Source of the DNA: Cypionkella sp.
GTDB taxonomy: Bacteria > Pseudomonadota > Alphaproteobacteria > Rhodobacterales > Rhodobacteraceae
Length of the DNA stretch: 64,000 nt
Assembly (NCBI GenBank): GCA_025458525.1
Contig: JALOSF010000021.1
Span: 1-64,000 of the forward strand
Direction of reading: 5' to 3'
Below, one piece after another: positions 9,547-20,039 of this stretch. The position numbers were made by a program, and so were the translations under genes. The notes under the pieces were generated by a model, which worked only from the letters and a program-made list of their open reading frames with translations, was not told the origin of the DNA and did not search any database. Every line of letters starts with the position of its first letter. Positions within the stretch are counted from its first letter, which is position 1.

Positions 9547-10467
9547 TTACAGTTTCAGGGCCGGGATGATCTGCTTCTTGCGGCTCATGATGCCGGGGAG
9601 GACCACCGTGTCGCCTGTCACCTTGCAGCCGAACGAGGCTTCGGCCAGTTGCTTGACCAGATCGTTCGGAACCAGCAGCGTGGCTTCCTCCTTCAGGATG
9701 TCAACCACGAACAGCAGCACCTGATCGGCGCCGTCTTCCTTGGCCACATCCACCATCGAGGCCATCAGGCTGTCCTTGCGGTCCAGCACGATCTTGGGGG
9801 CGGTGGTTTCCAGAACCGAGACGCGAAGCTCCTTGCCCGCGACGGTATATTCCTTGGAATCCATCCGCAGCAGGTCTGCATCGGAAAACGCGGAAACATC
9901 TGACTTTGCCTCGAACATCGCGGTTGCCAGATCGCCGATGGTCACGCCCAGATCGGCCGCCAGCTTTTCGGCCACGGCGCGGTCATGCGCGGTGGTCGTG
10001 GGCGAGCGGAATTCCAGCGTGTCCGACAGGATGCACGACAGCATGGCCCCCTTGATCTCACGCGGGGCGGTGGCGACCGCGTCGCCCATCAGGTCATGCA
10101 TGATGGTGGCGGTGCAGGCCAGCGGACGGATGGTGATATCGATCGGCGTCTTGGTCTTGATCCCGCCCACCAGCAGGTGGTGATCGATGATGCCCTGAAT
10201 CTTGGCGTCATTGATGGACGGCGGCAGTTCGGCCGGATTGTTGGTGTCCACGATGACGACCGTATCGTCGGCGGACACATCCGAGATGATCTCGGGCTTG
10301 GCAAGGTTCCAGTGCGAAAGCACGAAAGCGGCTTCGGTGTTGGGTTCCCCCAGCAGCACGGGCTTTGCCGGCGTGTTGCGGACGTTGGACAAATACCAGG
10401 CCCAGATGATGGGCGAACCGGTGGAGTCGGTGTCGGGGGATTTGTGGCCGAAAACGAGCGTGGTCAT
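9547..10467 (-). CDS. ppaC: Manganese-dependent inorganic pyrophosphatase (family II)
   Basis: Hydrolyses pyrophosphate, pulling biosynthetic reactions forward. The 306-residue protein is a family II (DHH) pyrophosphatase, unlike the unrelated Ppa family I common in proteobacteria. Visible are the metal-binding VFGHKSPDTDSTGS, VIVDTNN, the DHH signature GIIDHHLLVGG, and the C-terminal DHHA2 domain with the substrate-binding SRKKQ near the end (GIMSRKKQIIP). The ATG at 10467 fits the family start; the longer frame to 10662 is unsupported. It precedes the HAD hydrolase gene. Confidence 0.95.
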   Translation of the reverse strand: MTTLVFGHKSPDTDSTGSPIIWAWYLSNVRNTPAKPVLLGEPNTEAAFVLSHWNLAKPEIISDVSADDTVVIVDTNNPAELPPSINDAKIQGIIDHHLLVGGIKTKTPIDITIRPLACTATIMHDLMGDAVATAPREIKGAMLSCILSDTLEFRSPTTTAHDRAVAEKLAADLGVTIGDLATAMFEAKSDVSAFSDADLLRMDSKEYTVAGKELRVSVLETTAPKIVLDRKDSLMASMVDVAKEDGADQVLLFVVDILKEEATLLVPNDLVKQLAEASFGCKVTGDTVVLPGIMSRKKQIIPALKL

Positions 10468-10576
10468 GGGGCACCTTGCGCTATGTGATTTGCGGCGGCT
10501 TATAGGCCTGCCGCGCCGGATTGTCACCAGCCCCACAACAGAAGCGGTCCCGAAACCTGTGCCGTCCCCCGTGGTG

Positions 10577-11566
10577 TCAGCCCGGCAGGCGGGTGACGGA
10601 CCAGCCGCGGTCTTGCAGCAGGGCGGGTATGCCTTGCGCGCCCGGAAGGTGCAGCGCACCAAAGGCGGCCAGAACCGGCCCTTCGGCTGCGGCAGCCTCG
10701 ATCACGGCGATCCATGACTGATTTCTGCGGACGATCAGCGCCTGTTCCATCTTTTCAAGATCCGCCTCCACCTGATCGGGGGTGGAGCCCGGAAGCTCAA
10801 GCGAGATTTTCCGCATGAGTTCCCAGATCAGCCGCGACTCCTCGGCGAAATAGCTGTCGGCAAGAGTGGCCAGGTAATCTTCTGCCTGATCCTCCATCGC
10901 AAGCGAGGAGCGAATCATCGAGATCTGGTCGGCCTGCTCCATATCGGCGAACAGGGTGAAGATGGTGTCGTAAGGTTCCAGCGCCTTGACGGGGATGTTC
11001 CTTTCCTCGGCTGCCGCGATGATCCTGCCATCAAGGCCCTTGGCATTCTCGACGTTGGTCATCATGCAGGGCGGCAGGGCAAGCATGACCGTAACATACC
11101 ACGGCTGAAACTTTGCCGCCATGAAGCCGGGAACACCGCGCCGTTCCATCGCATCCGACAAAAGCGCCCATTCATCGGGCGGCATCATCTGCGGCAGCGT
11201 GGTGTCGGGCAGCACAAAAACCGATGGATCGCGCGCGACCGCGGCCTTGAGCGCGGCTTCCTCTTGCGGGCCTGCCTCCACCAGAAGGGTTTGGGCGCCG
11301 GCGATCCAAGGGGTGATCTGTTCCATCACCCTGTCATGACGCGGGTCATCAAGATGATAGGTGCCCACAAGCGTGACCTCTTGCCCATCCTTTGTGGCGC
11401 GCCAGAAATTGCCCTGGTGAAACGGCTGTTGTGCTGCGGCCATTTCAAGACGGTTACGCTCATCGTCTGGCAATGCGTCGAGGATGTTGCTGCCAGAGCA
11501 AGTCGCCCCTGCCAGTTGCGCCCAGAGAAGCGGAATGGCGGTCAGAAGCAAGACAGGGTAGCGCAT
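10577..11566 (-). CDS. TraB/GumN family protein, exported
   Basis: Protein of 329 residues with an N-terminal signal peptide (RYPVLLLTAIPLLWAQLAGA, cleavage near ATCSG). TraB/GumN family signatures are the N-terminal VTLVGTYHLDDPRH (GxxH), a mid TLLVEAG segment, and the C-terminal AAFGALHLPG. The fold is distantly related to the EreA-type/TIKI metalloprotease group; the bacterial function is not known. Start chosen at 11566 with GGAG five bases upstream and the signal peptide immediately after. It is divergent from groES, with nearly 200 bases of regulatory DNA between. Confidence 0.82.
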   Translation of the reverse strand: MRYPVLLLTAIPLLWAQLAGATCSGSNILDALPDDERNRLEMAAAQQPFHQGNFWRATKDGQEVTLVGTYHLDDPRHDRVMEQITPWIAGAQTLLVEAGPQEEAALKAAVARDPSVFVLPDTTLPQMMPPDEWALLSDAMERRGVPGFMAAKFQPWYVTVMLALPPCMMTNVENAKGLDGRIIAAAEERNIPVKALEPYDTIFTLFADMEQADQISMIRSSLAMEDQAEDYLATLADSYFAEESRLIWELMRKISLELPGSTPDQVEADLEKMEQALIVRRNQSWIAVIEAAAAEGPVLAAFGALHLPGAQGIPALLQDRGWSVTRLPG

Positions 11567-11665
11567 GAATACTCCATAAGCGGTGCACCCTGATGGTGGG
11601 GGTCGTGGGCGCCGTTGCCAAGACGCTGGTGGCATTTTTCTGGTCACGATCACAGGCGGGGGCGG

Positions 11666-11694
11666 TTGACAGACGCCGCGAGGCTGCCTAAATG
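11666..11694 (+). promoter_or_regulatory. Predicted sigma70-type promoter of groES-groEL
   Basis: A perfect TTGACA (11666-11671) is followed after 17 bases by TAAATG (11689-11694), a weak -10. The CIRCE operator begins nine bases later, where the transcription start would be, which is the usual geometry for HrcA repression. Confidence 0.5.
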
Positions 11695-11702
11695 GCGCAT
11701 CG

Positions 11703-11729
11703 TTAGCACTCAGCGATTGCGAGTGCTAA
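11703..11729 (+). promoter_or_regulatory. CIRCE operator (HrcA binding site)
   Basis: Perfect consensus inverted repeat TTAGCACTC, nine-base spacer, GAGTGCTAA. This is the site of the heat-shock repressor HrcA, whose activity depends on GroEL, giving feedback control of the groESL operon that starts 36 bases downstream. The hrcA gene is not in this window. Confidence 0.97.
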
Positions 11730-11764
11730 AAGTATCAACCTGGAACCTTAGGGAGTGTTACCAG

Positions 11765-12052
11765 ATGGCTTTCAAACCGCTGCATGACCGTGTGCTCGTT
11801 CGCCGCATTCAGGGCGAAGACAAGACCAAAGGCGGCCTGATCATCCCAGACACCGCCAAAGAAAAGCCCGCCGAGGGCGAAATTGTTTCCGTGGGTGAAG
11901 GCGCACGCAAGGATTCGGGCGAGCTGATCGCGCCTTCGGTCAAGGCAGGCGACCGTATCCTGTTCGGCAAATGGTCCGGCACCGAAGTGACGCTGAACGG
12001 CGAAGAACTGCTGATCATGAAAGAAAGCGACATCCTCGGCATCATCGCCTGA
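11765..12052 (+). CDS. groES: Co-chaperonin GroES
   Basis: The 10-kDa lid of the GroEL chaperonin, 95 residues. It shows [13 protein letters not shown] at the N-terminus, the mobile-loop [14 protein letters not shown] that contacts GroEL, and the closing [13 protein letters not shown]. The ATG at 11765 has GGGAGTG about seven bases upstream; the frame continues upstream without family similarity. It is first in a two-gene operon with groEL, 59 bases apart, under the CIRCE operator. Confidence 0.98.
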   Translation: MAFKPLHDRVLVRRIQGEDKTKGGLIIPDTAKEKPAEGEIVSVGEGARKDSGELIAPSVKAGDRILFGKWSGTEVTLNGEELLIMKESDILGIIA

Positions 12053-12084
12053 TGGATGGTGGGGTTCGCCCCACGCAGCGCTGA

Positions 12085-13758
<1,674 letters not shown>

Positions 13759-13785
13759 TCTGCCTTCCGGTATCGGAAAACATGG

Positions 13786-13811
13786 GGGCGGTCCGCAAGG
13801 GCCGCCCTTTT
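13786..13811 (+). terminator. Rho-independent terminator of groESL
   Basis: Nine-bp stem (13786-13794 with 13799-13807, one G-T pair), a GCAA tetraloop and TTTT. It begins 27 bases after the groEL stop. Confidence 0.8.
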
Positions 13812-13874
13812 GCATTCTGCCGCCTTGATGCGGACAAAACGAAAGGCCATGACAGGCCATTGCCGGAGTTTGTG

Positions 13875-15029
13875 ATGCCTCCTCATCTGATCATGCTTGC
13901 CCCCGCGCCAGTGATCCGCCTGCCAGACGGGCAGCTGCGATTGGACGTGAAATATGTCGAGGGCATGCGGGCCCATCGCGACGCCTGGCCTGGCACGCTG
14001 TCTGGGGTGATCTGGGAGGGTGCAACGACGGTGCCCTTTGGGGCGACCTATGCCCCGGACGCGCTTGGTTTTGATCTGACCGTGCTGCCCGAAGGCGCGA
14101 CACCGCAGGTCGAGGCCGCGGATCTGATTGCCGCGCCCGCCGATATGGCAGACGTCCTGTCGCTTGCCGATGGTCCGGTGCCGGTCGTCTTTGTGGTGGA
14201 ATACACGCTTGGGACGCGGCTGCGCATTGTCGCGCTGGAACAGGGGCGTTCCATCCTGCGCAAGGCCTGGTCCGCGCTTTGGAACATTCGGATGGAGCGC
14301 AGGCGCCGCGCTGCGTTTCGCAAGGCCGCCGGGGTGCAGTGCAACGGCTATCCCGCCTTTGACGCTTATGCTGCGCTGAACCGTCAGACGCTGCTTTACC
14401 TTGATGGTCGGATGCGCGGTGCCATGATGGCAACGCAGGCGGATCTTGCGGCAAAGGCCACATATGCCGGACCCCTTCGCATCGTGCACTCGGGGCGGCT
14501 GGAACCCATGAAGGGCGCACAGGATCTGATGCCGATTGCCACTGCGCTGCGTCGGGCCGGCGTGGCATTCACGCTCGACATCTTCGGCACGGGCAGTCTG
14601 GAGGCGGAACTGGCGCAGCAGGCTGCCGACTTCGGGGGGGCGGTTCGGCTGCATCGGCCCGTGGATTTCGACACGGCCCTGGTTCCCTGGATGCGTGCCG
14701 AGGCAGATCTTTTCCTCAGCTGTCACCGGCAGGCCGATCCGTCTTGCACCTATCTGGAAAGCCTTGGCTGCGGGGTTCCCGTGCTGGGCTATGCCAATGA
14801 CATGTGGCGCCGCCTGTCGGTCGCGTCGGGTGGTGGCTGGTCTGTGCCGATGGCGGATCACGGTGCCATGACCGAGCGGATCGTGACCTTGTCGGCACAG
14901 CGCGGCGCGCTTCACGCAGCTGCAAAGGCAGGACTGGCCTTCGCCCAAGATCATGCTTTCGAACGTGAATTTGCGGGTCGCATGGCCCATTTCGCCCAAT
15001 GCCTGGCCGGTCAGCGCGCGGTGCGATGA
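13875..15029 (+). CDS. Glycosyltransferase, GT-B fold (family 4-like)
   Basis: Glycosyltransferase of 384 residues. The C-terminal half carries the GT4-type pattern: LRIVHSGRLEPMKGAQDLMP, TLDIFGTGSLEAEL, and the donor-binding DPSCTYLESLGCGVPVLGY with the nucleotide-sugar Glu. The N-terminal half is a less conserved acceptor domain. There is no signal or membrane helix. Start at the ATG at 13875 with GGAG upstream; the frame runs back into the groEL terminator without homology. The downstream neighbour is a beta-helix lyase-like protein on the same strand, so the pair may act on a surface or secreted polysaccharide. Sugar specificity unknown. Confidence 0.85.
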   Translation: MPPHLIMLAPAPVIRLPDGQLRLDVKYVEGMRAHRDAWPGTLSGVIWEGATTVPFGATYAPDALGFDLTVLPEGATPQVEAADLIAAPADMADVLSLADGPVPVVFVVEYTLGTRLRIVALEQGRSILRKAWSALWNIRMERRRRAAFRKAAGVQCNGYPAFDAYAALNRQTLLYLDGRMRGAMMATQADLAAKATYAGPLRIVHSGRLEPMKGAQDLMPIATALRRAGVAFTLDIFGTGSLEAELAQQAADFGGAVRLHRPVDFDTALVPWMRAEADLFLSCHRQADPSCTYLESLGCGVPVLGYANDMWRRLSVASGGGWSVPMADHGAMTERIVTLSAQRGALHAAAKAGLAFAQDHAFEREFAGRMAHFAQCLAGQRAVR

Positions 15030-15118
15030 TCGCGGGTTAACCCTTGGTTGATAGCCCTAGCCTCGCATTGCCGGGGTGTCTGCTCTTGGCGGAATGGGAC
15101 CAAGCGAGGGTTAAGGAT

Positions 15119-17407
15119 ATGAACAAGGCGATTACCGACGGGTTGGTGTTGATGCCGCCGCCGTTTTCGGCAGGGCTGAACCTGTGGTCGCGAGAGGATG
15201 GGCTGCCGGGGCAGGGGTCTTATGCCAACCAACCCAACGCGGCCTTTGTTCCGGCGGATCAGGATTTCGGCGGCGCGCTGGAATTGCAAAAGACCGTTGC
15301 CACACAAAAGCTGCGGTGCTTTCAGCCGATCCCGATGCAGCCCGGCCTTTATCTTCAGGTGACGGTGCGTGTGAAGTGCCTGTCCGGTGCCTTGCCATCG
15401 GTGCGGATCGCCGGATGGGCGGGGCGTTCCAACGGCACCAATGTTCCCGGAGTGGTCCAGACCGGGCCGTCGGTTGCCTTGACCCAATATGGTCAGGTGG
15501 TTGAAATCAAGGCGATCATCGGCGCCGGATCGCGTGGTGGGGTTGCGATGGCTTGGGGTGCCACGGCAACCTATGGGCATATCGGGCTTGACCTGACCGG
15601 GCCGAATGGTGGGGTCGTGCGGATCGACGATATCACCATCGAGGACGTGACCGGCATCTATTTGCGCGACATCTTTGATGCAGTTGATGTGCGCGATTTC
15701 GGCGCGCGCGGCGATGGGGTGACAGATGATACCGCAGCCTTCGATGCGGCAGATGCGGCGGCGCAGGGACGCACCATCACCGTGCCGGCGGGCACCTATC
15801 TGATCAATGGCAACCTGACGATCGAGAACCCGATCCGGTTTCAGGGCACTGTGATCCAGCCGGCATCTGTGCGCCTGGCGCTGACACGCAACTATGATCT
15901 CGACACCTATACCAGTGCTTTCGGGGATGAGCTGACCGGGTTCAAGAAGGCGCTTCAGGCCTTGTTCTATTTTACCGATCATGTCGCGCTGGATCTGTCC
16001 GACCGCCGGATCGATCTTGTCGAACCCATCGATGTTGCTGCGATCTGTGGCCTGACCGCTTTTGCGCAGCGGCGGTTTCTGACCAACGGCCAGCTGAATG
16101 CCGTTGCGGGGCCGGGGTGGGATACCGTGACCGTCACGGCAAGCACCACCTATAACCCGTCAAACCCCACCCGCCTGACGGGCGTGACCAATATTGCCAA
16201 CATCCCTGTCGGCGCCCGGGTCAGCGGCAATGGCGTCGGGCGCGAGGTCTATGTGCTGGACAAGAATGTCGGCGCGGGTCAGATCACCCTTAGTCAGCCG
16301 CTTTGGGGCGGGGCCGGCACCCGCACCCTGACGTTCTCGCGCTACAAGTATCTGCTCGACTTTTCCGGCTTTGAAGATCTGTCGCGCTTTGAACTGGATC
16401 GGCTTGATCTGAACTGCAACGGCCTGTGTTCCGGGGTCATGCTGCCACGGATCGGCCTGACGCTTCGCATCGGCGAATGTGTCTTCAACCGCCCGAAAGA
16501 CCGCGGAATCTCCTCGATCGGATCGGGCTGTCAGGGCCTGATCGTGGACGGCTGTCAGTTCTGGTCCAACGAACAGCCGATGCTTGCCCAGGACCGGACC
16601 ACCATTGCGCTGAACATCAACGCCAATGATGCCAAAATCAGGTCCAACCGCGTGGTGCGCTTCGCGCATTTCATGGTTGCGAATGGCGGGGGCCATCTGA
16701 TCAGCGGCAATCACTTCTTTCAGGGCGATTCCGCGGCCGTCGGCACGCGGCGTGCCGGCATCGTCATCACGCAGCCGAACCCGCGGCTTACCTTTACCGG
16801 CAATTACGTCGACAACTGCTTTCTCGAATGGTCGAACGAACATGACGAAGCGCCTGATTTTGTGACGGGCTTCAGCTTTGGCAACATGTCGATTGTTGCG
16901 AACCACTTCTTTGCAAGCGATGTTGCGCCCTGGTTCCGCTGGATCGTGATTGCGCCAAAAGGGTCCGGCCACTTCATTCAGGGTCTGAGCGTCTCTGACA
17001 ATACATTCCGAACCATCAACGGCTCTGTGGACCGGGTGGAAACGGCGGACACGACCAACGGCACCTTGGATTTCTCGCGTTTTCGAAACATCAGCTTCGG
17101 CGCGAATTCGTTCAACGGGGTGACGCAGCTTGTGATGAATCCGCTGACCATCCTGCATACGCAGAACACAGCCGCTGACACCTGGGTGGTTGATGGCGGC
17201 GCGTTCATGCCGTTTCAGTCACGCGTGCGCAACACGCAAAGTCTTGTTGCCGAAGGCGCGATCGTCAACGCGTCGAATGCCCCGCAGTTCGCCATGCCTT
17301 ATGTGCTGAACGAACAAGGCAGCAACCGAAATCTGGTGCATGTGCGCTGGCCGTCGGCGGTGCGTGGCAAGGTGCTGGCCACGTTGCGCTGCGATAATCC
17401 GACCTGA
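15119..17407 (+). CDS. Right-handed parallel beta-helix protein (pectate lyase / GH28-related)
   Basis: Large protein of 762 residues. After a 190-residue N-terminal beta-sandwich (a carbohydrate-binding-like module ending near GGVVRIDDITIEDV) comes the signature VRDFGARGDGVTDDTAAFDA, typical of the pectate-lyase superfamily and GH28-related proteins and also seen in phage tail-spikes. It then has repeated N/V/G-rich coils such as LIVDGCQFW, HLISGNHFF and LTFTGNYVDN. I see no signal peptide and cannot assign catalytic Asp residues. Start 15119 is inferred from GAGGG eight bases upstream. It follows the glycosyltransferase by 89 bases. An exopolysaccharide-processing role is an inference; a phage origin is possible but no other phage gene is near. 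Confidence 0.75.
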   Translation: MNKAITDGLVLMPPPFSAGLNLWSREDGLPGQGSYANQPNAAFVPADQDFGGALELQKTVATQKLRCFQPIPMQPGLYLQVTVRVKCLSGALPSVRIAGWAGRSNGTNVPGVVQTGPSVALTQYGQVVEIKAIIGAGSRGGVAMAWGATATYGHIGLDLTGPNGGVVRIDDITIEDVTGIYLRDIFDAVDVRDFGARGDGVTDDTAAFDAADAAAQGRTITVPAGTYLINGNLTIENPIRFQGTVIQPASVRLALTRNYDLDTYTSAFGDELTGFKKALQALFYFTDHVALDLSDRRIDLVEPIDVAAICGLTAFAQRRFLTNGQLNAVAGPGWDTVTVTASTTYNPSNPTRLTGVTNIANIPVGARVSGNGVGREVYVLDKNVGAGQITLSQPLWGGAGTRTLTFSRYKYLLDFSGFEDLSRFELDRLDLNCNGLCSGVMLPRIGLTLRIGECVFNRPKDRGISSIGSGCQGLIVDGCQFWSNEQPMLAQDRTTIALNINANDAKIRSNRVVRFAHFMVANGGGHLISGNHFFQGDSAAVGTRRAGIVITQPNPRLTFTGNYVDNCFLEWSNEHDEAPDFVTGFSFGNMSIVANHFFASDVAPWFRWIVIAPKGSGHFIQGLSVSDNTFRTINGSVDRVETADTTNGTLDFSRFRNISFGANSFNGVTQLVMNPLTILHTQNTAADTWVVDGGAFMPFQSRVRNTQSLVAEGAIVNASNAPQFAMPYVLNEQGSNRNLVHVRWPSAVRGKVLATLRCDNPT

Positions 17408-17432
17408 GCGTGGCGCGGAGCGGCTGAGGGGG

Positions 17433-17460
17433 AAGGGGCGGCGCCATGTGCCGCCCCTTT
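17433..17460. terminator. Bidirectional terminator
   Basis: Ten-bp perfect stem (17433-17442 with 17450-17459), seven-base loop and a short T run, between convergent genes. It can serve the beta-helix gene on the plus strand and the PNPOx-like gene on the minus strand. Confidence 0.7.
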
Positions 17461-17461
17461 G

Positions 17462-17950
17462 TCATGTCAGAAGATCATCCGGATCGATCCGGTAGGCCCG
17501 TGCAAAGCCGCCATTCAGAAGGGCCGAGACGGGCACGAGTTTCACAAAGGAAAAGTCGGCAAAATCGATGTAAAGCTTCGCCTTGGGGTGTTGCCGCAGC
17601 CAGGCATCGCGCAGGGCCGGGCGCTGGGGCGCGTCGGGTTCCACCACAACCGCCCGCGCCCGGATCATGAGGCGCGGATGGGTCAGCGGGTCGCCCTTGC
17701 TCCCCGGTTCGCCCAACAAGAGGGCGCAGGCCGGATGTGCCCGCAAGCCCGCGCTATGGGGCGCCAGCGCAGACACAAAGGTGTAAAGGCCGTCGCCCGC
17801 GATCCGGCCAAAGGCTATACGGCTGATGGCGGGGGCCGCCGTTTCGGCATCAAGATAAGACAAGGCCGCATGCGGCAAGGCCAGCAGATCCCGCGCCAAT
17901 GCGCGCGCATCGTCATCGGCTGGTGCCACGGGGTCACGGGGAGGCATCAT
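17462..17950 (-). CDS. Pyridoxamine 5'-phosphate oxidase-fold (HugZ-like) protein
   Basis: Split-barrel flavin/heme-binding-fold protein of 162 residues. Recognisable segments are LARDLLALPHAALSYLD, the strand pair RIAFGRIAGDGLYTFVSALAPHSAGL with AHPACALLLGEPG, then RLMIRARAVVV, and the KLYIDFADFSFVKL closing strand with the GGFARAY motif of HugZ-like proteins. Some members degrade heme; no heme-uptake genes are nearby, so the function is open. Adjacent ATG codons at 17950 and 17947 are both possible starts. It diverges from the SulP gene. Confidence 0.8.
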   Translation of the reverse strand: MMPPRDPVAPADDDARALARDLLALPHAALSYLDAETAAPAISRIAFGRIAGDGLYTFVSALAPHSAGLRAHPACALLLGEPGSKGDPLTHPRLMIRARAVVVEPDAPQRPALRDAWLRQHPKAKLYIDFADFSFVKLVPVSALLNGGFARAYRIDPDDLLT

Positions 17951-18055
17951 CACTTTTGTCCATTCCAATTGACACAGGCTCGCTTCGGGCGCTTCTCTGG
18001 GCCAGACCTGCCGAAGGGCAACCCTTGTCAGAGCATTAGGAGCGCCGAAGCCGCC

Positions 18056-19684
18056 GTGTCCAAGCCACCTGAGTTCCTTCCCAAGCTGATCACCGTTTTG
18101 CAAGAGGGGTATTCGGGCCGAGACTTCCGCGCCGATGTTTTGGCGGGGCTGACGGTGGCGATCGTGGCGCTTCCCCTGTCGATGGCCATCGCCATTGCCA
18201 GCGGGGTCGGGCCAGAGCGCGGCCTTTATACGACGATCATAGGCGGTTTTCTGGTCTCTGCCCTTGGGGGCAGCCGGTTTCAGATTGGCGGGCCGGCGGG
18301 CGCCTTCATCGTTCTTGTGTCGGCCTGCGTCATGCAGATCGGGATCGAGGGACTGATCCTCGCCACCTTCCTGTCAGGGCTGTTCCTGATCCTTGCGGGT
18401 GGGCTGCGCATTGGCACCTACATCAAGTTCATTCCCTATCCGGTGACGGTGGGCTTTACCGCCGGGATCGCGGTCATCATCTTTGCGAGCCAGATCAAGG
18501 ATCTGTTCGGCCTGAGCCTGTCCGGCCCCGAGCCTGCCGAAATCCTGCACAAGGTCGATGCGCTCTGGGCGGCCCGTGACACGATCACGCCTGCGGCCTT
18601 TGCCGTGGCCCTTGGCACCGTGCTGGTCATTCTGGGGCTGCGCCGGCTGCGTCCCGGCTGGCCCAATCTGCTGATTGCCATTGTCGCGGCGGCTGTCGTG
18701 GTGGCGCTGACCGGACTGCCGATCGAAACCATCGGATCCCGTTTCGGCGATTTGCCACGGCTGCCCCCGTCGCCAACGCTCCCGGGGTTTGGTGCAGCCG
18801 AGGTGATGGCCGCGCTTCCCTTTGCGATCAGCTTCACGCTTCTTGGGGCCATCGAATCGCTTTTGTCGGCCGTGGTGGCCGATGGCATGAGCGGCCACCA
18901 GCATCGCAGCAATGCCGAACTTCTGGCGCAGGGCGTGGCCAATATCGGCTCTGCCCTGTTTGGCGGCTTTTGCGTGACCGGAACGATTGCGCGCACCGCG
19001 ACAAACGTCCGCGCGGGCAGTCGTGGCCCGGTATCGGGCATGCTTCACGCGCTTTTCGTTCTTGCCTTCATGCTGGTTGCCGCTCCACTTGCCGCGTTCA
19101 TTCCCTTGGCGGCCCTGGCGGGGCTATTGACTGTCGTCGCCTGGAACATGGCAGAAAAGGAAGAATTCTGGACCTTGGTCAAATCGTCCAGGGCCGATGC
19201 GGCGGTTGTCATCATCACGTTCCTGCTGGTGGTGTTCCGCGATCTGACCGAGGGCATCGTGGTTGGCTTTGCCCTTGGCGGGCTGGTGTTCATCCAACGC
19301 ATGTCGCGGGCCGCCGAGGTCGAGGCGGCACCGGCCGCGCCCTTGCCATGGGATAACCCGTCGGACGGCGCGCGTGTGGTCTATCGCCTGCACGGCCCCT
19401 ATTTCTTTGGGGCAGCGGCACGGCTTGGCGTCGTGCTTGACCGGATTGCCGACTACCCGAAAGCCTTCGTGGTGGATTTCAGCGATGTGCCCTTCATCGA
19501 TTCCTCCGGCGCCCGTTCTTTCGAGCTCTTGGCGCATAAGGTGGCACGCAAGGGAGGCCAGCTTTACCTTGTCGCAGCACGCCCCGATGTTCGGCGCGCG
19601 CTGGAGATGCAAGGTGCCAAAGAGCCGCTTGTCCGGTTTTGCGCCGATCTTGCGGGCGTGGAACAGGCGGGGTCGGCCCGTTAG
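18056..19684 (+). CDS. SulP family inorganic anion transporter with STAS domain
   Basis: Inner-membrane SLC26/SulP transporter of 542 residues for sulfate, bicarbonate or similar anions. It has the signature region LAGLTVAIVALPLSMAIAIA, then GLYTTIIGGF and a GGSRFQIGGPAGAFIVLV core. About 12 hydrophobic segments follow, and a C-terminal STAS domain from residue 430 (VVDFSDVPFIDSSGARSFELL). The GTG at 18056 is taken as start, with AGGAG 13 bases upstream, because membrane-protein homology begins there; residues encoded before it overlap the divergent PNPOx gene. Substrate cannot be told from sequence. Confidence 0.87.
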   Translation: MSKPPEFLPKLITVLQEGYSGRDFRADVLAGLTVAIVALPLSMAIAIASGVGPERGLYTTIIGGFLVSALGGSRFQIGGPAGAFIVLVSACVMQIGIEGLILATFLSGLFLILAGGLRIGTYIKFIPYPVTVGFTAGIAVIIFASQIKDLFGLSLSGPEPAEILHKVDALWAARDTITPAAFAVALGTVLVILGLRRLRPGWPNLLIAIVAAAVVVALTGLPIETIGSRFGDLPRLPPSPTLPGFGAAEVMAALPFAISFTLLGAIESLLSAVVADGMSGHQHRSNAELLAQGVANIGSALFGGFCVTGTIARTATNVRAGSRGPVSGMLHALFVLAFMLVAAPLAAFIPLAALAGLLTVVAWNMAEKEEFWTLVKSSRADAAVVIITFLLVVFRDLTEGIVVGFALGGLVFIQRMSRAAEVEAAPAAPLPWDNPSDGARVVYRLHGPYFFGAAARLGVVLDRIADYPKAFVVDFSDVPFIDSSGARSFELLAHKVARKGGQLYLVAARPDVRRALEMQGAKEPLVRFCADLAGVEQAGSAR

Positions 19685-20039
19685 CGCAAGCATGATTCGG
19701 CCTTGTGGCGCCGCTCCGTCGATGACGGTTCGCCGGGTGCCCGTGCCTGCGCGCAGGGGCTTTGGCCTTTCACTGCGGTGCGGATGAAAATCACCGATGC
19801 GTGATCCGCCATGCAGTTGATAACCCTTGGCAAAAATCAGCCGATTTTCGGACATTTTCAGATTTGACAGCAATTTGGAAAATTTATTTACAGAAAAATC
19901 CAATTTACAAAAGGGGTTACATTGAAATTAACTCCGCGCTATTCTGTCAGCGGGTTGGAGACGATCTTTTTGGCGACCATGTTCGCCGTCAGATTGCAAA
20001 AGGCGGGCATTGGCCTGTCCGCGATGGAGGAAAAGACAC
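19685..20039 (+). promoter_or_regulatory. 355-base acs upstream region with candidate regulatory sites
   Basis: No convincing gene lies here. The segment 19840-19935 is much more AT-rich than its surroundings and includes two TTTACA hexamers 17 bases apart (19887 and 19904). Upstream are GTTAGCGCAA (19680-19689), also found at sucC and, inverted, at mdh, and CTGCGGTGCGG (19773-19783), which matches the box at mcl2, ecm and ccr in its core. Since Acs is strongly regulated in most bacteria this region probably carries its promoter and operators; the exact promoter is not resolved. Confidence 0.5.

Noticed and set aside
15119..17407. Prophage tail-spike locus
   Set aside because: No other phage structural, integrase or lysis gene lies nearby, and base composition matches the surroundings; kept as a chromosomal beta-helix protein.
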